Source: Archangium sp.
Lineage (GTDB): Bacteria > Myxococcota > Myxococcia > Myxococcales > Myxococcaceae
Assembly: GCA_030681645.1 (NCBI GenBank)
Contig: JAUXRX010000018.1
Location: 124,001 to 188,000 of the forward strand
Reading direction: 5' to 3'
Length of the DNA stretch: 64,000 nucleotides
Both the position numbers and the translations under genes were made by a program. Under the pieces are notes generated by a model, which worked only from the letters and a program-made list of their open reading frames with translations, made no database searches and was not told the origin of the DNA. This document shows, one piece after another, positions 13,001-20,124 of this stretch; the stretch's first letter is position 1, and the number at the start of each line of letters is the position of its first letter.

Positions 13001-13830
13001 TGCAGCTGCACCGTGCCGCCGCCGGTCCCAGGCGCGACGTAGACGGTGGCGCCGTTGCGCTGCTCGATGGTGCCCGTGCCGCTGACGATGCTCCACGCCA
13101 CCACGCCCGTCCCGTCGAGGGTCTCGAGGGGAATGAAGGTGCCGCTGGGCAGGGCGAGGCGCCTCGAGGCGGGGCGGAAGCTGGCCGAGGTCGAGACGGT
13201 GACCACCACCGCCGCCTGGTCGCCGGTGAGCGTGTCGCGCACCAGCAGGACGTCGGTGCCCGGGTTTCCCCCCGCGGTGTACGTGCCGTCGGCCGCGATG
13301 CTGCCGCCCGAGGCGAGCGCGCCGCCCTGGGGGCTGTAGGCCGCCGTGCCGCGCAGGCCCGAGACCCGCAGCCTGAAGCTGGTGAGCGGGGCCACGTTCG
13401 CGCGGGTGGGCAACACCTCGAAGGCCGCCTCCACCTGCACGCTGAGGCGCGTGCCGTTGGTGCAGTCGTCGGTCACGGTGATGGTGTCGGTGCCGATGAT
13501 GAGACCGGCCACGTAGCGCGTGCCCGAGAGCGAGCCCACCGGCACGTCGCTGGTGACGGAGTAGGTGTAGCGCCCGCTCCCGCCCGTGGCGGTGACGGTG
13601 GCGGCGCCGTTGACCCGCACCGTGTCCGGTACGATCACCGCGGAGATCGGCGGGAGATCGACGCAGGGGTCGACGGGCGGCGGCGGCTTCGGCGGCGCGC
13701 TGATGGTGGCGTCGCACGCGGCGAGCGCGAGCACGAGGAGCGGGAGGCCCCCCCACACTGTCTCCCTCTCCCTGCGCCAGCGGGGAGAGGGTCGGGGTGA
13801 GGGGCCGAGCTCGACTCGAAGGGCCTTCAT
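10018..13830 (-). CDS. FG-GAP/VCBS repeat lipoprotein
   Basis: 1270 aa, last gene of a five-gene operon. Lipoprotein signal LPLLVLALAAC (Cys about 39), then bacterial Ig-like sequence, then many FG-GAP (integrin-alpha-like) repeats with calcium-loop motifs: DFDGDGIEDLALGVPESD, DLDGDGRADLAISAPGDD, DVDADGDADLIVGSPGAD and others to the C-terminus (DVDGDGRRDLVVSAPGA). These form beta-propellers on the cell surface. The ATG overlaps the upstream stop as ATGA, so the start is well supported. Oddly, residues about 8-24 of the leader (PSPRPSPRWRRERE) are encoded by a dispersed palindromic repeat, which supplies the basic n-region of the signal peptide. Confidence 0.8.
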   Translation of the reverse strand: MKALRVELGPSPRPSPRWRRERETVWGGLPLLVLALAACDATISAPPKPPPPVDPCVDLPPISAVIVPDTVRVNGAATVTATGGSGRYTYSVTSDVPVGSLSGTRYVAGLIIGTDTITVTDDCTNGTRLSVQVEAAFEVLPTRANVAPLTSFRLRVSGLRGTAAYSPQGGALASGGSIAADGTYTAGGNPGTDVLLVRDTLTGDQAAVVVTVSTSASFRPASRRLALPSGTFIPLETLDGTGVVAWSIVSGTGTIEQRNGATVYVAPGTGGGTVQLQARDELLNTTTDVSLRVLTELTRPGLVAQGRRADVATLVTGDFDGDGIEDLALGVPESDLNRPQGGAVFIFKGSTSALPDAPTWVILGQSDTAQFGSVMAAGDLDGDGRADLAISAPGDDVTVADSGAVYLFGIGPNGPRQLRPALTGLGRGNFGAALAIGDVDADGDADLIVGSPGADIAPGAGFTARGVIDIFQLQKDQPIPDLGSIRISGYDLNADAGTRRFSNLRAGRALVAKDFNGDNRVDLAILSSVNNSISADGGNLARNVIAAQVHLGRGSGPRRFEDTPDLYVLPANTADGDEGTWRLGFISGGAGRPPLLVAAADRADSPDLRASDAGTAGGGNAGGALLFDLSSAMPSSGVPQQVGRLQAWARVYGDQANIQATRSFATIDADGDGAQELVFGAPYAARVDAGVTTANTGRLEFFALSRLSAGSVVNRPDFVQHGLNRTDILGTAVEGWRGRVVAFNGRASTLLGDFTGRLDIFSGGSADTSSWAVTSIPTANRPGGQQFGTGLEVGPQGGELHALVGVPNWSGSASDFSGNEIGAGQAITWKAAMPEAPKLVAEGANTAYVTDAGLRAFGGRTIGVDVAMTDFDGDGRLDLAVAAPGFPIPTRLSDGGISSTEYALPRSECAGPAAQSPGGVLVHLGQADGTYREGFRVWAVRDIPACVVPDGGAAAICQRALLSRNGVVGGFDFDGDAKGDLAMTRTNGLEVFAGRAPDDAQLTKPSMACDPIFSFPFIAQATSMPTALGDLDADGCDELAFRYSDNANRQGVVIAFGFDPGGVRCGGVSAPSWVRISGDTETGVATMRLGVSIARARDVLASGVDAVAITADLYPYQGVTQPTVLLVPTAQIVAKRPASGGVLASILGDGLVAVPVVPMQRALSFGRSLAGNVDVDGDGRRDLVVSAPGATINGDGTGAVFVFKGGTVTPGPNLPVLLIAADDRERGAFGQDLSLSAASGAVPAALGIGAPLSYRTGTANGTAFVLPLDF
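13754..13803. repeat. Dispersed palindromic repeat forming a lipoprotein leader
   Basis: CCCTCTCCCTGCGCCAGCGG followed by the complementary GGGGAGAGGGT and GGTGAGGGGC; same family as 4880-4950 and 25836-25885. Here it is read on the minus strand as codons 10-25 of the FG-GAP lipoprotein. Confidence 0.65.
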
Positions 13831-15362
13831 GGCTGCGCCCCCCCGTTCACCCAGCGGATGATCGCGGCCACGCCTGCCGAATCGAGCGGTCCATCTGCGG
13901 GCATGCGCGAATCACGCACCGCCGAGGCGATCATCGCCGCGTTCGCTCTCCACTGCTCGTAGGTGATGAGCTCGGGGTCCGTCCCCGCGGCGTGGCACTT
14001 CGAGCAGCGATCGAGGCCCAGCTGCTTGATGTCCTGCTCCCAGCTGACCGCGGCCGTGCCCGCTCCGAGGAACTCGAAGTGCACGCGCCGGTACGAGGTC
14101 GCCTCGCCCGTGGTCGCCGCCACGGTGAGGGTGTGCCAACCGTCTTCCAGCGTGCCGAACGAGATCGGCTTGAGCACGCCGCTCGGCTCGGCCCCGCCGA
14201 GGCTGTGGAAGGTCTGCCCCGCGGTGGGCCCGCTGCCGGCCACGCCGTGGGTCAGGTCGAGCGGATGCACGGTGATGCCGTCGAGATCCCAGGTGATCGT
14301 CTCGACCGGCTGCGCGGTGGGCAGCGACGCCTGCACCACGAGCTGGCCGTCGAACACCCGCGCCCCCTGAAAGAGCCCGCGCACCCGCGGCGCCACGTTC
14401 GCGGCGATGGAGAGGGTTCGGGTGCCCACGCGCACCCACGCGCTGCCAGCGGAGTCGACGCCCAGCAGCGTGCCCGCCGACTCCAGGCCCTGCACCTGCG
14501 CCCAGGTGCGCGTGTCGCCGTCGTAGCGGTACAGGCCATCGCCTGCCTGCATCCACGCGAAGCGGCCTGACGCGAGCAGCTTCCTGGGGCTCGGCCCCAG
14601 CGAGTACTCGCGCCACGAGGTGCCGGTGTAGAGCAACAGCCCGCGCGCGGTGATGGCCCACAGCTCGCCGCCCGAGTCGCGCGAGGGGCTGATGCCGGCC
14701 AGGCCGAGCACGCCGCCCGCCAGGGTGTCCGCGCCCAGCCCCGACGAGCGCACGGTGAACTCGTTGCGTGAAGACTGCGAGGCCGCGAACAGCTTCCCAT
14801 CGCGCGCGAACCAGACGCCGGGCGTCCCGTCGAGCGTGGGCGCCACGGCCATGGCGGTGAGCCCGGCCAGGCTGTCCTCTCCCAGCTTGAACTCGGTGAG
14901 CCCGCCCCGCTCGAGGCGGTACAGGCCCTGGGTGTGCGCGAGCCAGGCGACGCCGTCGCCGCCGAGCGCGGTGGCGAGCAGCCCCTCGGCTGGGAGCAGG
15001 CCCTGCCACGACGGGGCGATCAGCCAGCCCTGGTCGGCCACGAAGACGCCGCGCGAGGTGGCCACCAGTGCGTTGCTGGGCCCGAGCGCGAAGACGCCCG
15101 CGGCCGGCCCGGGGAACACGTCGTTGCGGGGGTGCGACTCGAGCACGCCGCGCTCTCCGTTGGCGCGCACCCGCACCACCCGGCCGGCGAGATCGATGAA
15201 CACGCCTCCGCCCCGCTCATCGGCGAAGGCGGGGGACGCAGACAGGTCGAGCATCGTCGCCTGGGCCACGGCGTCGAAGGACGTGGGCGAGAGCGGCTCG
15301 AGGGTGGTGACTTCTTCACAGCCCACCGCGAGGAGGGCGAGGCCGAAAAGCAGGGGTCGCAC
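13827..15362 (-). CDS. Propeller lipoprotein with C-terminal CxxCH domain
   Basis: 511 aa from a GTG at 15362, chosen because it opens the lipoprotein signal RPLLFGLALLAVGC and sits 14 nt after the DUF1501 stop; the longer open frame upstream runs antisense-like through that gene. The middle has repeated Trp/Gly blades (GDGVAWLAHTQGLYRLE, GGELWAITARGLLLYTG, DGLYRYDGDTRTW) like two-component-regulator-type propellers. The last 70 residues hold one CSKCH heme-c-like motif (about 452-456) followed by a planctomycete-cytochrome-like tail (RMPADGPLDSAGVAAIIRWV). Probably an exported lipoprotein; possible heme protein. Its stop overlaps the next start (ATGA). Confidence 0.7.
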   Translation of the reverse strand: MRPLLFGLALLAVGCEEVTTLEPLSPTSFDAVAQATMLDLSASPAFADERGGGVFIDLAGRVVRVRANGERGVLESHPRNDVFPGPAAGVFALGPSNALVATSRGVFVADQGWLIAPSWQGLLPAEGLLATALGGDGVAWLAHTQGLYRLERGGLTEFKLGEDSLAGLTAMAVAPTLDGTPGVWFARDGKLFAASQSSRNEFTVRSSGLGADTLAGGVLGLAGISPSRDSGGELWAITARGLLLYTGTSWREYSLGPSPRKLLASGRFAWMQAGDGLYRYDGDTRTWAQVQGLESAGTLLGVDSAGSAWVRVGTRTLSIAANVAPRVRGLFQGARVFDGQLVVQASLPTAQPVETITWDLDGITVHPLDLTHGVAGSGPTAGQTFHSLGGAEPSGVLKPISFGTLEDGWHTLTVAATTGEATSYRRVHFEFLGAGTAAVSWEQDIKQLGLDRCSKCHAAGTDPELITYEQWRANAAMIASAVRDSRMPADGPLDSAGVAAIIRWVNGGAQP

Positions 15363-15376
15363 GGCGTGAGAACGTA

Positions 15377-16777
15377 TCAGGCCAACAGACCGGTGAGCGG
15401 CTCGACCCGGGTGATGGAGTAGTCGATGCCCGCCGCCTTCATCACGGTGGCGATGACGTGGTCCGGGAGGATCTGGAAACCGCCGGGCGAGGGCAGGCCG
15501 GTCGCGTGATCGATGATGCCGGCCGACAGCCCGACGTCGCCGCTCTTGCCGAACACGGTGTTGTGCTTGATGCCCTTGCCCAGCAGCATGCAGCTGTTGG
15601 TGATGTGGTGATCTCGGCCACCCGAGGCGTTGATGAGGGGCGTGCGCGAGAACTCCGAGAACACCAGCACCGTGGTGTGTTCCATGAAGCTGCCGCCCGA
15701 CGGGTGCGGCGAGTTCTTCAGGTCGGTGACGAGATCGGCCAGCGCGTTCCAGCCCACGCGCTGGTTCTGGGCGTGGGTGAGCTGCGTGCCGAAGTGGGTG
15801 TCGAGACCGCCGGTGATGTTCATCGACACGCACTGGCTCACGCCGCGCTTGAGCGCCGTGGCCACCAGCGCCGCGCGGGCCGCCGCCGAGCTGCGGGGGT
15901 CGTTTCCGCCCTCGGGCCGCAGCTGGTACAGCGCCCGCAGCGCCGCCTTCTCTGCGCGCATCGCCGCGGCGTCGGTGGCGTTGTCTTCGAAGCGGAAGTA
16001 GCGATCGAGCTGTGCGTCGAGCACCGTCTGCATCTGCGCCTGGCTCTCGCGGTACTGCGTGACCAGGCCGCGGCTGTCGTACAGGTCGGCCTCGCACGAG
16101 ATGCGGCGCCCGTGCATGTCGACCAGCTCCTGCTCGATCTCGCTGTCGAGCGCGGTGGGGCTGGGCGCGAGGGTGAGGAGGAGATCGTTGCTGCTCGCCA
16201 CCCGCAGCGCGTTCGCGTACCCGGGGTAGCGATCGTTATACGTCTCGATGTTGTAGGCGATGTTCGGCACCGGCACGCGGGGCATCATCTGCCCGACGAT
16301 CTCGGTGGCGGTGGTGCTGCCGCGCGCGGCCGAGCCGTTGGGCTCCTTGCCGGTGAGGAAGTAGCGGAAGCCGACCTCGTGGGCGACCGTGGCCATGTTC
16401 ACGCCGCGGACGATCGCCATCTGGTCGAAGTGGTTCGCCATGCGGCCGATGGCGGGCCCGAAGTCGATGTTGCTGCCGGCGGGCCGCACCACGTTGGTGG
16501 GGAAGGTGGCGTCGCCCGAGAGCAGGCTGTACCCGGGGAGGATGCGCGTCTCGCTGATGCGCTCGGCGGTGAACGTGGCCGGGTCGCGTGGATCGAGCGA
16601 GAGGAGCACGTCCCACCCGCCGTTGAAGTACGCGAAGACGAAGCAGTGGTCTGCCGGCGCGAGCCCGGCGGACTGGGCGAAGGCCTTGAACGACAGGCCA
16701 CCGAAGAGGTTGGCACCGGCAAAGCCGGCGGCGGCCTTCATGAAAGTGCGGCGGGGGAGGGCGAGGTTCTTCTTCAT
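15377..16777 (-). CDS. DUF1501 protein, Tat-exported
   Basis: 466 aa from the ATG at 16777, opening with a twin-arginine signal (MKKNLALPRRTFMKAAAGF), so it is likely exported folded. DUF1501 belongs to the alkaline phosphatase/sulfatase superfamily; visible hallmarks are FVFAYFNGGWDVLLSLDPRD near the N-terminus, GGLDTHFGTQ in the middle and VFSEFSRTPLINASGGRDHH near the C-terminus. Substrate unknown. In Planctomycetes and myxobacteria DUF1501 genes pair with DUF1549/1592/1800-type genes, as here. It lies 17 nt after the upstream small lipoprotein gene and 14 nt before the propeller lipoprotein gene. Confidence 0.85.
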   Translation of the reverse strand: MKKNLALPRRTFMKAAAGFAGANLFGGLSFKAFAQSAGLAPADHCFVFAYFNGGWDVLLSLDPRDPATFTAERISETRILPGYSLLSGDATFPTNVVRPAGSNIDFGPAIGRMANHFDQMAIVRGVNMATVAHEVGFRYFLTGKEPNGSAARGSTTATEIVGQMMPRVPVPNIAYNIETYNDRYPGYANALRVASSNDLLLTLAPSPTALDSEIEQELVDMHGRRISCEADLYDSRGLVTQYRESQAQMQTVLDAQLDRYFRFEDNATDAAAMRAEKAALRALYQLRPEGGNDPRSSAAARAALVATALKRGVSQCVSMNITGGLDTHFGTQLTHAQNQRVGWNALADLVTDLKNSPHPSGGSFMEHTTVLVFSEFSRTPLINASGGRDHHITNSCMLLGKGIKHNTVFGKSGDVGLSAGIIDHATGLPSPGGFQILPDHVIATVMKAAGIDYSITRVEPLTGLLA

Positions 16778-16794
16778 GGTCGTGTCGCTCCCGA

Positions 16795-17448
16795 TCAGTA
16801 GGTGATGAAGCGTGGGTCGGTCATCATGGCCACGCAGATGGAGCCCCACGCCTGCTCGGGCCGGTTGATGGTCTTGGCGCGGGTCGCCAGCTTCTTGAAG
16901 GTGGCCGTCCAGTCCGTCAGCTCGGCCGTGTCCAGAGGCGAGCCCCAGAAGCGCACCGACAGCGTCAGCAGGTTCTTCTGGATGGTGGCGTCGTCGAGCA
17001 GGGTGAAGTCGCGGCCGGTGCCCGGCACGTCGGGCCAGAGCACGCGGACTTCCTGGGCGCGGGCGAGATCGTCGCGGGCCACGCTCAGGCAGACCTCGCG
17101 GGCGCCGTCGTCGAGGAACTTGGCGAACACGAGGTTGGGCTCGGTCGCGTCGGACACGGTGAGCGCGTAGTCGGCCTGGCCCAGCGACGAGGCGAGGTTG
17201 TCGATCTGCGTCCACTGCTTGCCGGTGACGGTGATGATGCTCGCCTTGAGCTGCGCCACCGAGATGCGGCGGGGCGCGCGGCCGGCGTGGCCCCCGTTCA
17301 TCTCGGGGTCAGGCAGCGGGGTGAGCACCGGGTGATCGGTGGGCAACTCCACCGGCGCGAGCGAGCCCGCTTGATCCGGCGTGGCTGCGGGGCCCTTGCT
17401 GCAGGCCGCGAGCGCGAAGGACAAGGTTGCGATGACGAGGCGATTCAT
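16795..17448 (-). CDS. Small lipoprotein, DUF1592/1595-like
   Basis: 217 aa from the ATG at 17448, which overlaps the upstream stop as TGATG. Lipoprotein signal MNRLVIATLSFALAAC. The segment RRISVAQLKASIITVTGKQW and the later RFWGSPLDTAELTDWTATFKKLA recall the DUF1587/DUF1595 modules found in long planctomycete surface proteins, here as a stand-alone protein. Ends with VAMMTDPRFITY, a tail also typical of that family. Probably works with the CxxCH protein encoded just upstream and the DUF1501 protein just downstream. Confidence 0.6.
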   Translation of the reverse strand: MNRLVIATLSFALAACSKGPAATPDQAGSLAPVELPTDHPVLTPLPDPEMNGGHAGRAPRRISVAQLKASIITVTGKQWTQIDNLASSLGQADYALTVSDATEPNLVFAKFLDDGAREVCLSVARDDLARAQEVRVLWPDVPGTGRDFTLLDDATIQKNLLTLSVRFWGSPLDTAELTDWTATFKKLATRAKTINRPEQAWGSICVAMMTDPRFITY

Positions 17449-19424
17449 CAGTCGACCCTCCGGTAGGCGTCGGTGCTGACGACGCGGAGCATCAGGTGCT
17501 TGAAGCTGTGGTTGCTCATGGCGAACTGGTCGACGAGCTCGTTCATGTAGAGCCGCTCCTCCTCGGTCGTCATCGGGCGACCCAGCAGGTGGTTCCACAC
17601 GTTCTTCACCGCGCACTTCTCGAGATCGCCCGTCTGCATGGTGCGCTCGACCAGCAGGCGCGGGCCGCCCACGATGTTCGGCTCCTCGTCCGCCGTCCGG
17701 TAGAGATAGGTGCGCAACAGGCCCAGCGAGGTGGCGCCTTCGCCGTCGAAGGCCTGCATCACGTAGTTGCCGCACTCGTTGTCGCAGGTGGTGTTGCCTG
17801 CCAGCGCGCAGTCACGGCACTTGGCCGAGACCTTGGGGAACATGGTCGGGTCCAGGTACTGCGCGTTGCGCTCACCGAAGCGGCCCCAGTGCGCGCCGAC
17901 CGGCTCGATGGTGGCGTGGCAGTACGAGCAGCCGCAGCGGGTGGCGAGGTTGTTGTCGCGGTTGCAGCTGTCTTCCGGCGGAGGCACCAGCGCGCCCGCG
18001 GGCGGCGAGAAGCTCTTGCACAGGAACGCCTGCCAGAACTGGTTCACCCGCGAGCGCTGCGTGGGGAAGCGGTAGAGCCAGGCCGGGGTGGTGAGCACGC
18101 CGGCGGCCTGCTCGTCGCGCGTGTACTCGACCCAGGTGGTGGTGCTGGTCATCGGCACGTCGGGCACCAGGCTCGGCTGCGTGGGCGAGGTGGCCTGCCA
18201 GACGGTGGGGCTCTGGGTGTTCCGGTAGAGCTGGCTGAGCGTGCCGTTCACCACGCCGCGCCGGGTGGTGAGGATGTTGAAGTAGTCCTCGTCGCGGCGC
18301 AGCACGGTGTCGACGAGCTGCAGCGGCTCTTCGTTCATGGCGGCGATGCGCGCGTTGTGAATCGCGCCGCTGCCCGACTCGCAGCGCCGGCCGCCGACGC
18401 CGCAGCCGCAGGCGCGGTCAGAGAGGAAGCGGGTGGTCTCGCAGCTCTCCATCGTCCAGGGGTTGACCTCGCGGGCCTGCGCTTCGATGGCGCACATGGT
18501 GACGGTCTGCGCGGTGGTCTCCCAGAAGGGCGCGGCCACCGTGACCACGCCTTCCTTCTGCACGCAGCCGGTCTGGGTGGCGTAGCGGCCGCGCACTCCG
18601 CCGGTGAGGGTGAGATCGAGCGTGCAGCGATCGAGGCGCGCGAGCTGGCCCGAGGGCGCCGAAGGGTTGCGGAAGGCGACCACCCGGCTGTTGGCGTCGA
18701 GCACCTCCTCGGTCATCGCGGCGGTGATGGGGTTGCCCGCCTGCGGCAGGCAGAGGTGAGGCGACGGCGTGCCCATGGTGCCGATGCGCCGCATGTCGCA
18801 GAAGTAGAGGTGCTTGTCGGGAATGACCCCGAGCGTGACCGCGGTGGGGCAGTCGACGATGGCGGGGTTGGCCGTGTCGAGGCGGGTGCAGGTGTAGTTG
18901 TCGGTGCTGTAGTCGAACGACACCGGCATCGGCACGCCCAGCGCGTCGCGGCAGATCTTGGTGGTGGGCTCGGCGTGCGCGTCTTCACGCTGGGTGTTGC
19001 AGTTGTCCTGCTCGATGAAGTGATCGCAGCCCGCGCCGTTGCGCCCGCGCAGGGGGCGCGCGGGGTTGCCGCGGATCTCCAGGGGCCTGAGCCCGTCGGT
19101 GGAGACCTGCAGGCGCGTGTCGCCGTTGGCGAAGATGGACGTGCTGATGTTCGCCCGCAGCAGCGCACGGTGGTAGCCCTTGAGCCGGCCGAAGAACTCG
19201 TCGCGGCCCATCAGCTCCTTGAGGTCCTCCTCGAGGATCTCGCCCTTGCTCTGAATGAACTGGTACTCGGCGAGGTTCGGTGGACGCCCGAGCAGGTCGA
19301 GGTACACCTGCCGCAGGCGGCGCTCGAGCGACACCTGCGATCGCGACATGGAACAAGTCGGTCCATCGGCCCACGCGGCGCTCGTCATCAGCAGTACGGC
19401 GCTCGCTCCGAGTATGCGGTTCAT
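17448..19424 (-). CDS. Secreted Cys-rich DUF1549/DUF1588-like protein with CxxCH
   Basis: 658 aa, first gene of the five-gene operon. ATG at 19424 chosen for the signal peptide (MNRILGASAVLLMTSAAWA) and a GGGGTGG upstream; a start 4 codons earlier is also open. Residues 30-90 (LRQVYLDLLGRPPNLAEYQF) resemble DUF1549/DUF4214. The C-terminal third has CGCSYCHATIEPVGAHWGRFGE (about 495-515), close to the DUF1588 pattern C..CH..IDP.G......D, and a tail (SFKHLMLRVVSTDAYR) like DUF1585. More than 20 cysteines, many in close pairs, imply disulfides or metal sites; CSYCH could bind heme c. Role unknown. Confidence 0.65.
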   Translation of the reverse strand: MNRILGASAVLLMTSAAWADGPTCSMSRSQVSLERRLRQVYLDLLGRPPNLAEYQFIQSKGEILEEDLKELMGRDEFFGRLKGYHRALLRANISTSIFANGDTRLQVSTDGLRPLEIRGNPARPLRGRNGAGCDHFIEQDNCNTQREDAHAEPTTKICRDALGVPMPVSFDYSTDNYTCTRLDTANPAIVDCPTAVTLGVIPDKHLYFCDMRRIGTMGTPSPHLCLPQAGNPITAAMTEEVLDANSRVVAFRNPSAPSGQLARLDRCTLDLTLTGGVRGRYATQTGCVQKEGVVTVAAPFWETTAQTVTMCAIEAQAREVNPWTMESCETTRFLSDRACGCGVGGRRCESGSGAIHNARIAAMNEEPLQLVDTVLRRDEDYFNILTTRRGVVNGTLSQLYRNTQSPTVWQATSPTQPSLVPDVPMTSTTTWVEYTRDEQAAGVLTTPAWLYRFPTQRSRVNQFWQAFLCKSFSPPAGALVPPPEDSCNRDNNLATRCGCSYCHATIEPVGAHWGRFGERNAQYLDPTMFPKVSAKCRDCALAGNTTCDNECGNYVMQAFDGEGATSLGLLRTYLYRTADEEPNIVGGPRLLVERTMQTGDLEKCAVKNVWNHLLGRPMTTEEERLYMNELVDQFAMSNHSFKHLMLRVVSTDAYRRVD

Positions 19425-19553
19425 CGGCCACCCCACGGTTGGTCAAGTCGAAGGTGCAAAGTGTGCGGGGAATGATGGCCGCTAGCAATCGACTTGCTGA
19501 CGATCATCACTCGGGTGTGTGCACAGGTCGCAGGTGTCGTACGAAGGAAGCGC

Positions 19554-20105
19554 ATGAGCGCCGCCGCCCCCACGCCGTCGAGTGACCGATCGTTCTTCAT
19601 CTTCAACGCGGTGATCTCCGTCGCCGCGCTCTCGTTATTGAGCTGGCTGCTGCTCTTCCACGGGGGCATGCAGGGCACGAACGTCAACCTGCGCTTCCTG
19701 CCCGGCGTGAACGCGTGCCTCAACGCGACGGCCGCCTCGCTGCTGATCGCGGGCTGGGTGGCGATCAAGAAGAAGAAGGTCGAGTTCCACCGCTACTTCA
19801 TGGTGTCGGCCTTCGCGGCCTCGGCCTGCTTCCTGGTCGGCTACCTCGCGTACCACGCGGTGCACGGCGACACGAAGTTCGGGGGCGTGGGCACGGTGCG
19901 CACCGTCTACCTGGTGCTGCTCGCGAGCCACGTGCTGCTGAGCCTCTTCATCGTGCCGCTCAGCCTCACGGCGTTCTGGTTCGCGTGGAAGAAGGAGTTC
20001 ACCCGCCACGCGAAGGTGACCCGCTGGCTGCACCCCATCTGGCTCTACGTGTCGGTGACGGGAGTCGTCGTCTTCCTGCTGCTCCGTCCGTACTACCCGG
20101 CGTGA
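19554..20105 (+). CDS. DUF420 integral membrane protein
   Basis: 183 aa from the ATG at 19554, preceded by GAAGGAAG; a longer open frame from 19494 lacks support. Five predicted membrane segments. DUF420 signature motifs: LPGVNACLNATAASLLIAGWVAIKKKKVEFHR, a mid-protein LVGYLAYHAVHG, and TRWLHPIWLYVSVTGVVVFLLL at the C-terminus. DUF420 proteins are often encoded near cytochrome-oxidase assembly genes and carry conserved His residues (FHRY, YHAVHG, SHVLL); a role in heme/copper oxidase assembly is suspected, not shown. Divergent from the CxxCH operon, which is suggestive context. Confidence 0.85.
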   Translation: MSAAAPTPSSDRSFFIFNAVISVAALSLLSWLLLFHGGMQGTNVNLRFLPGVNACLNATAASLLIAGWVAIKKKKVEFHRYFMVSAFAASACFLVGYLAYHAVHGDTKFGGVGTVRTVYLVLLASHVLLSLFIVPLSLTAFWFAWKKEFTRHAKVTRWLHPIWLYVSVTGVVVFLLLRPYYPA

Positions 20106-20124
20106 GCTCGATGAGGGGCGCGCG

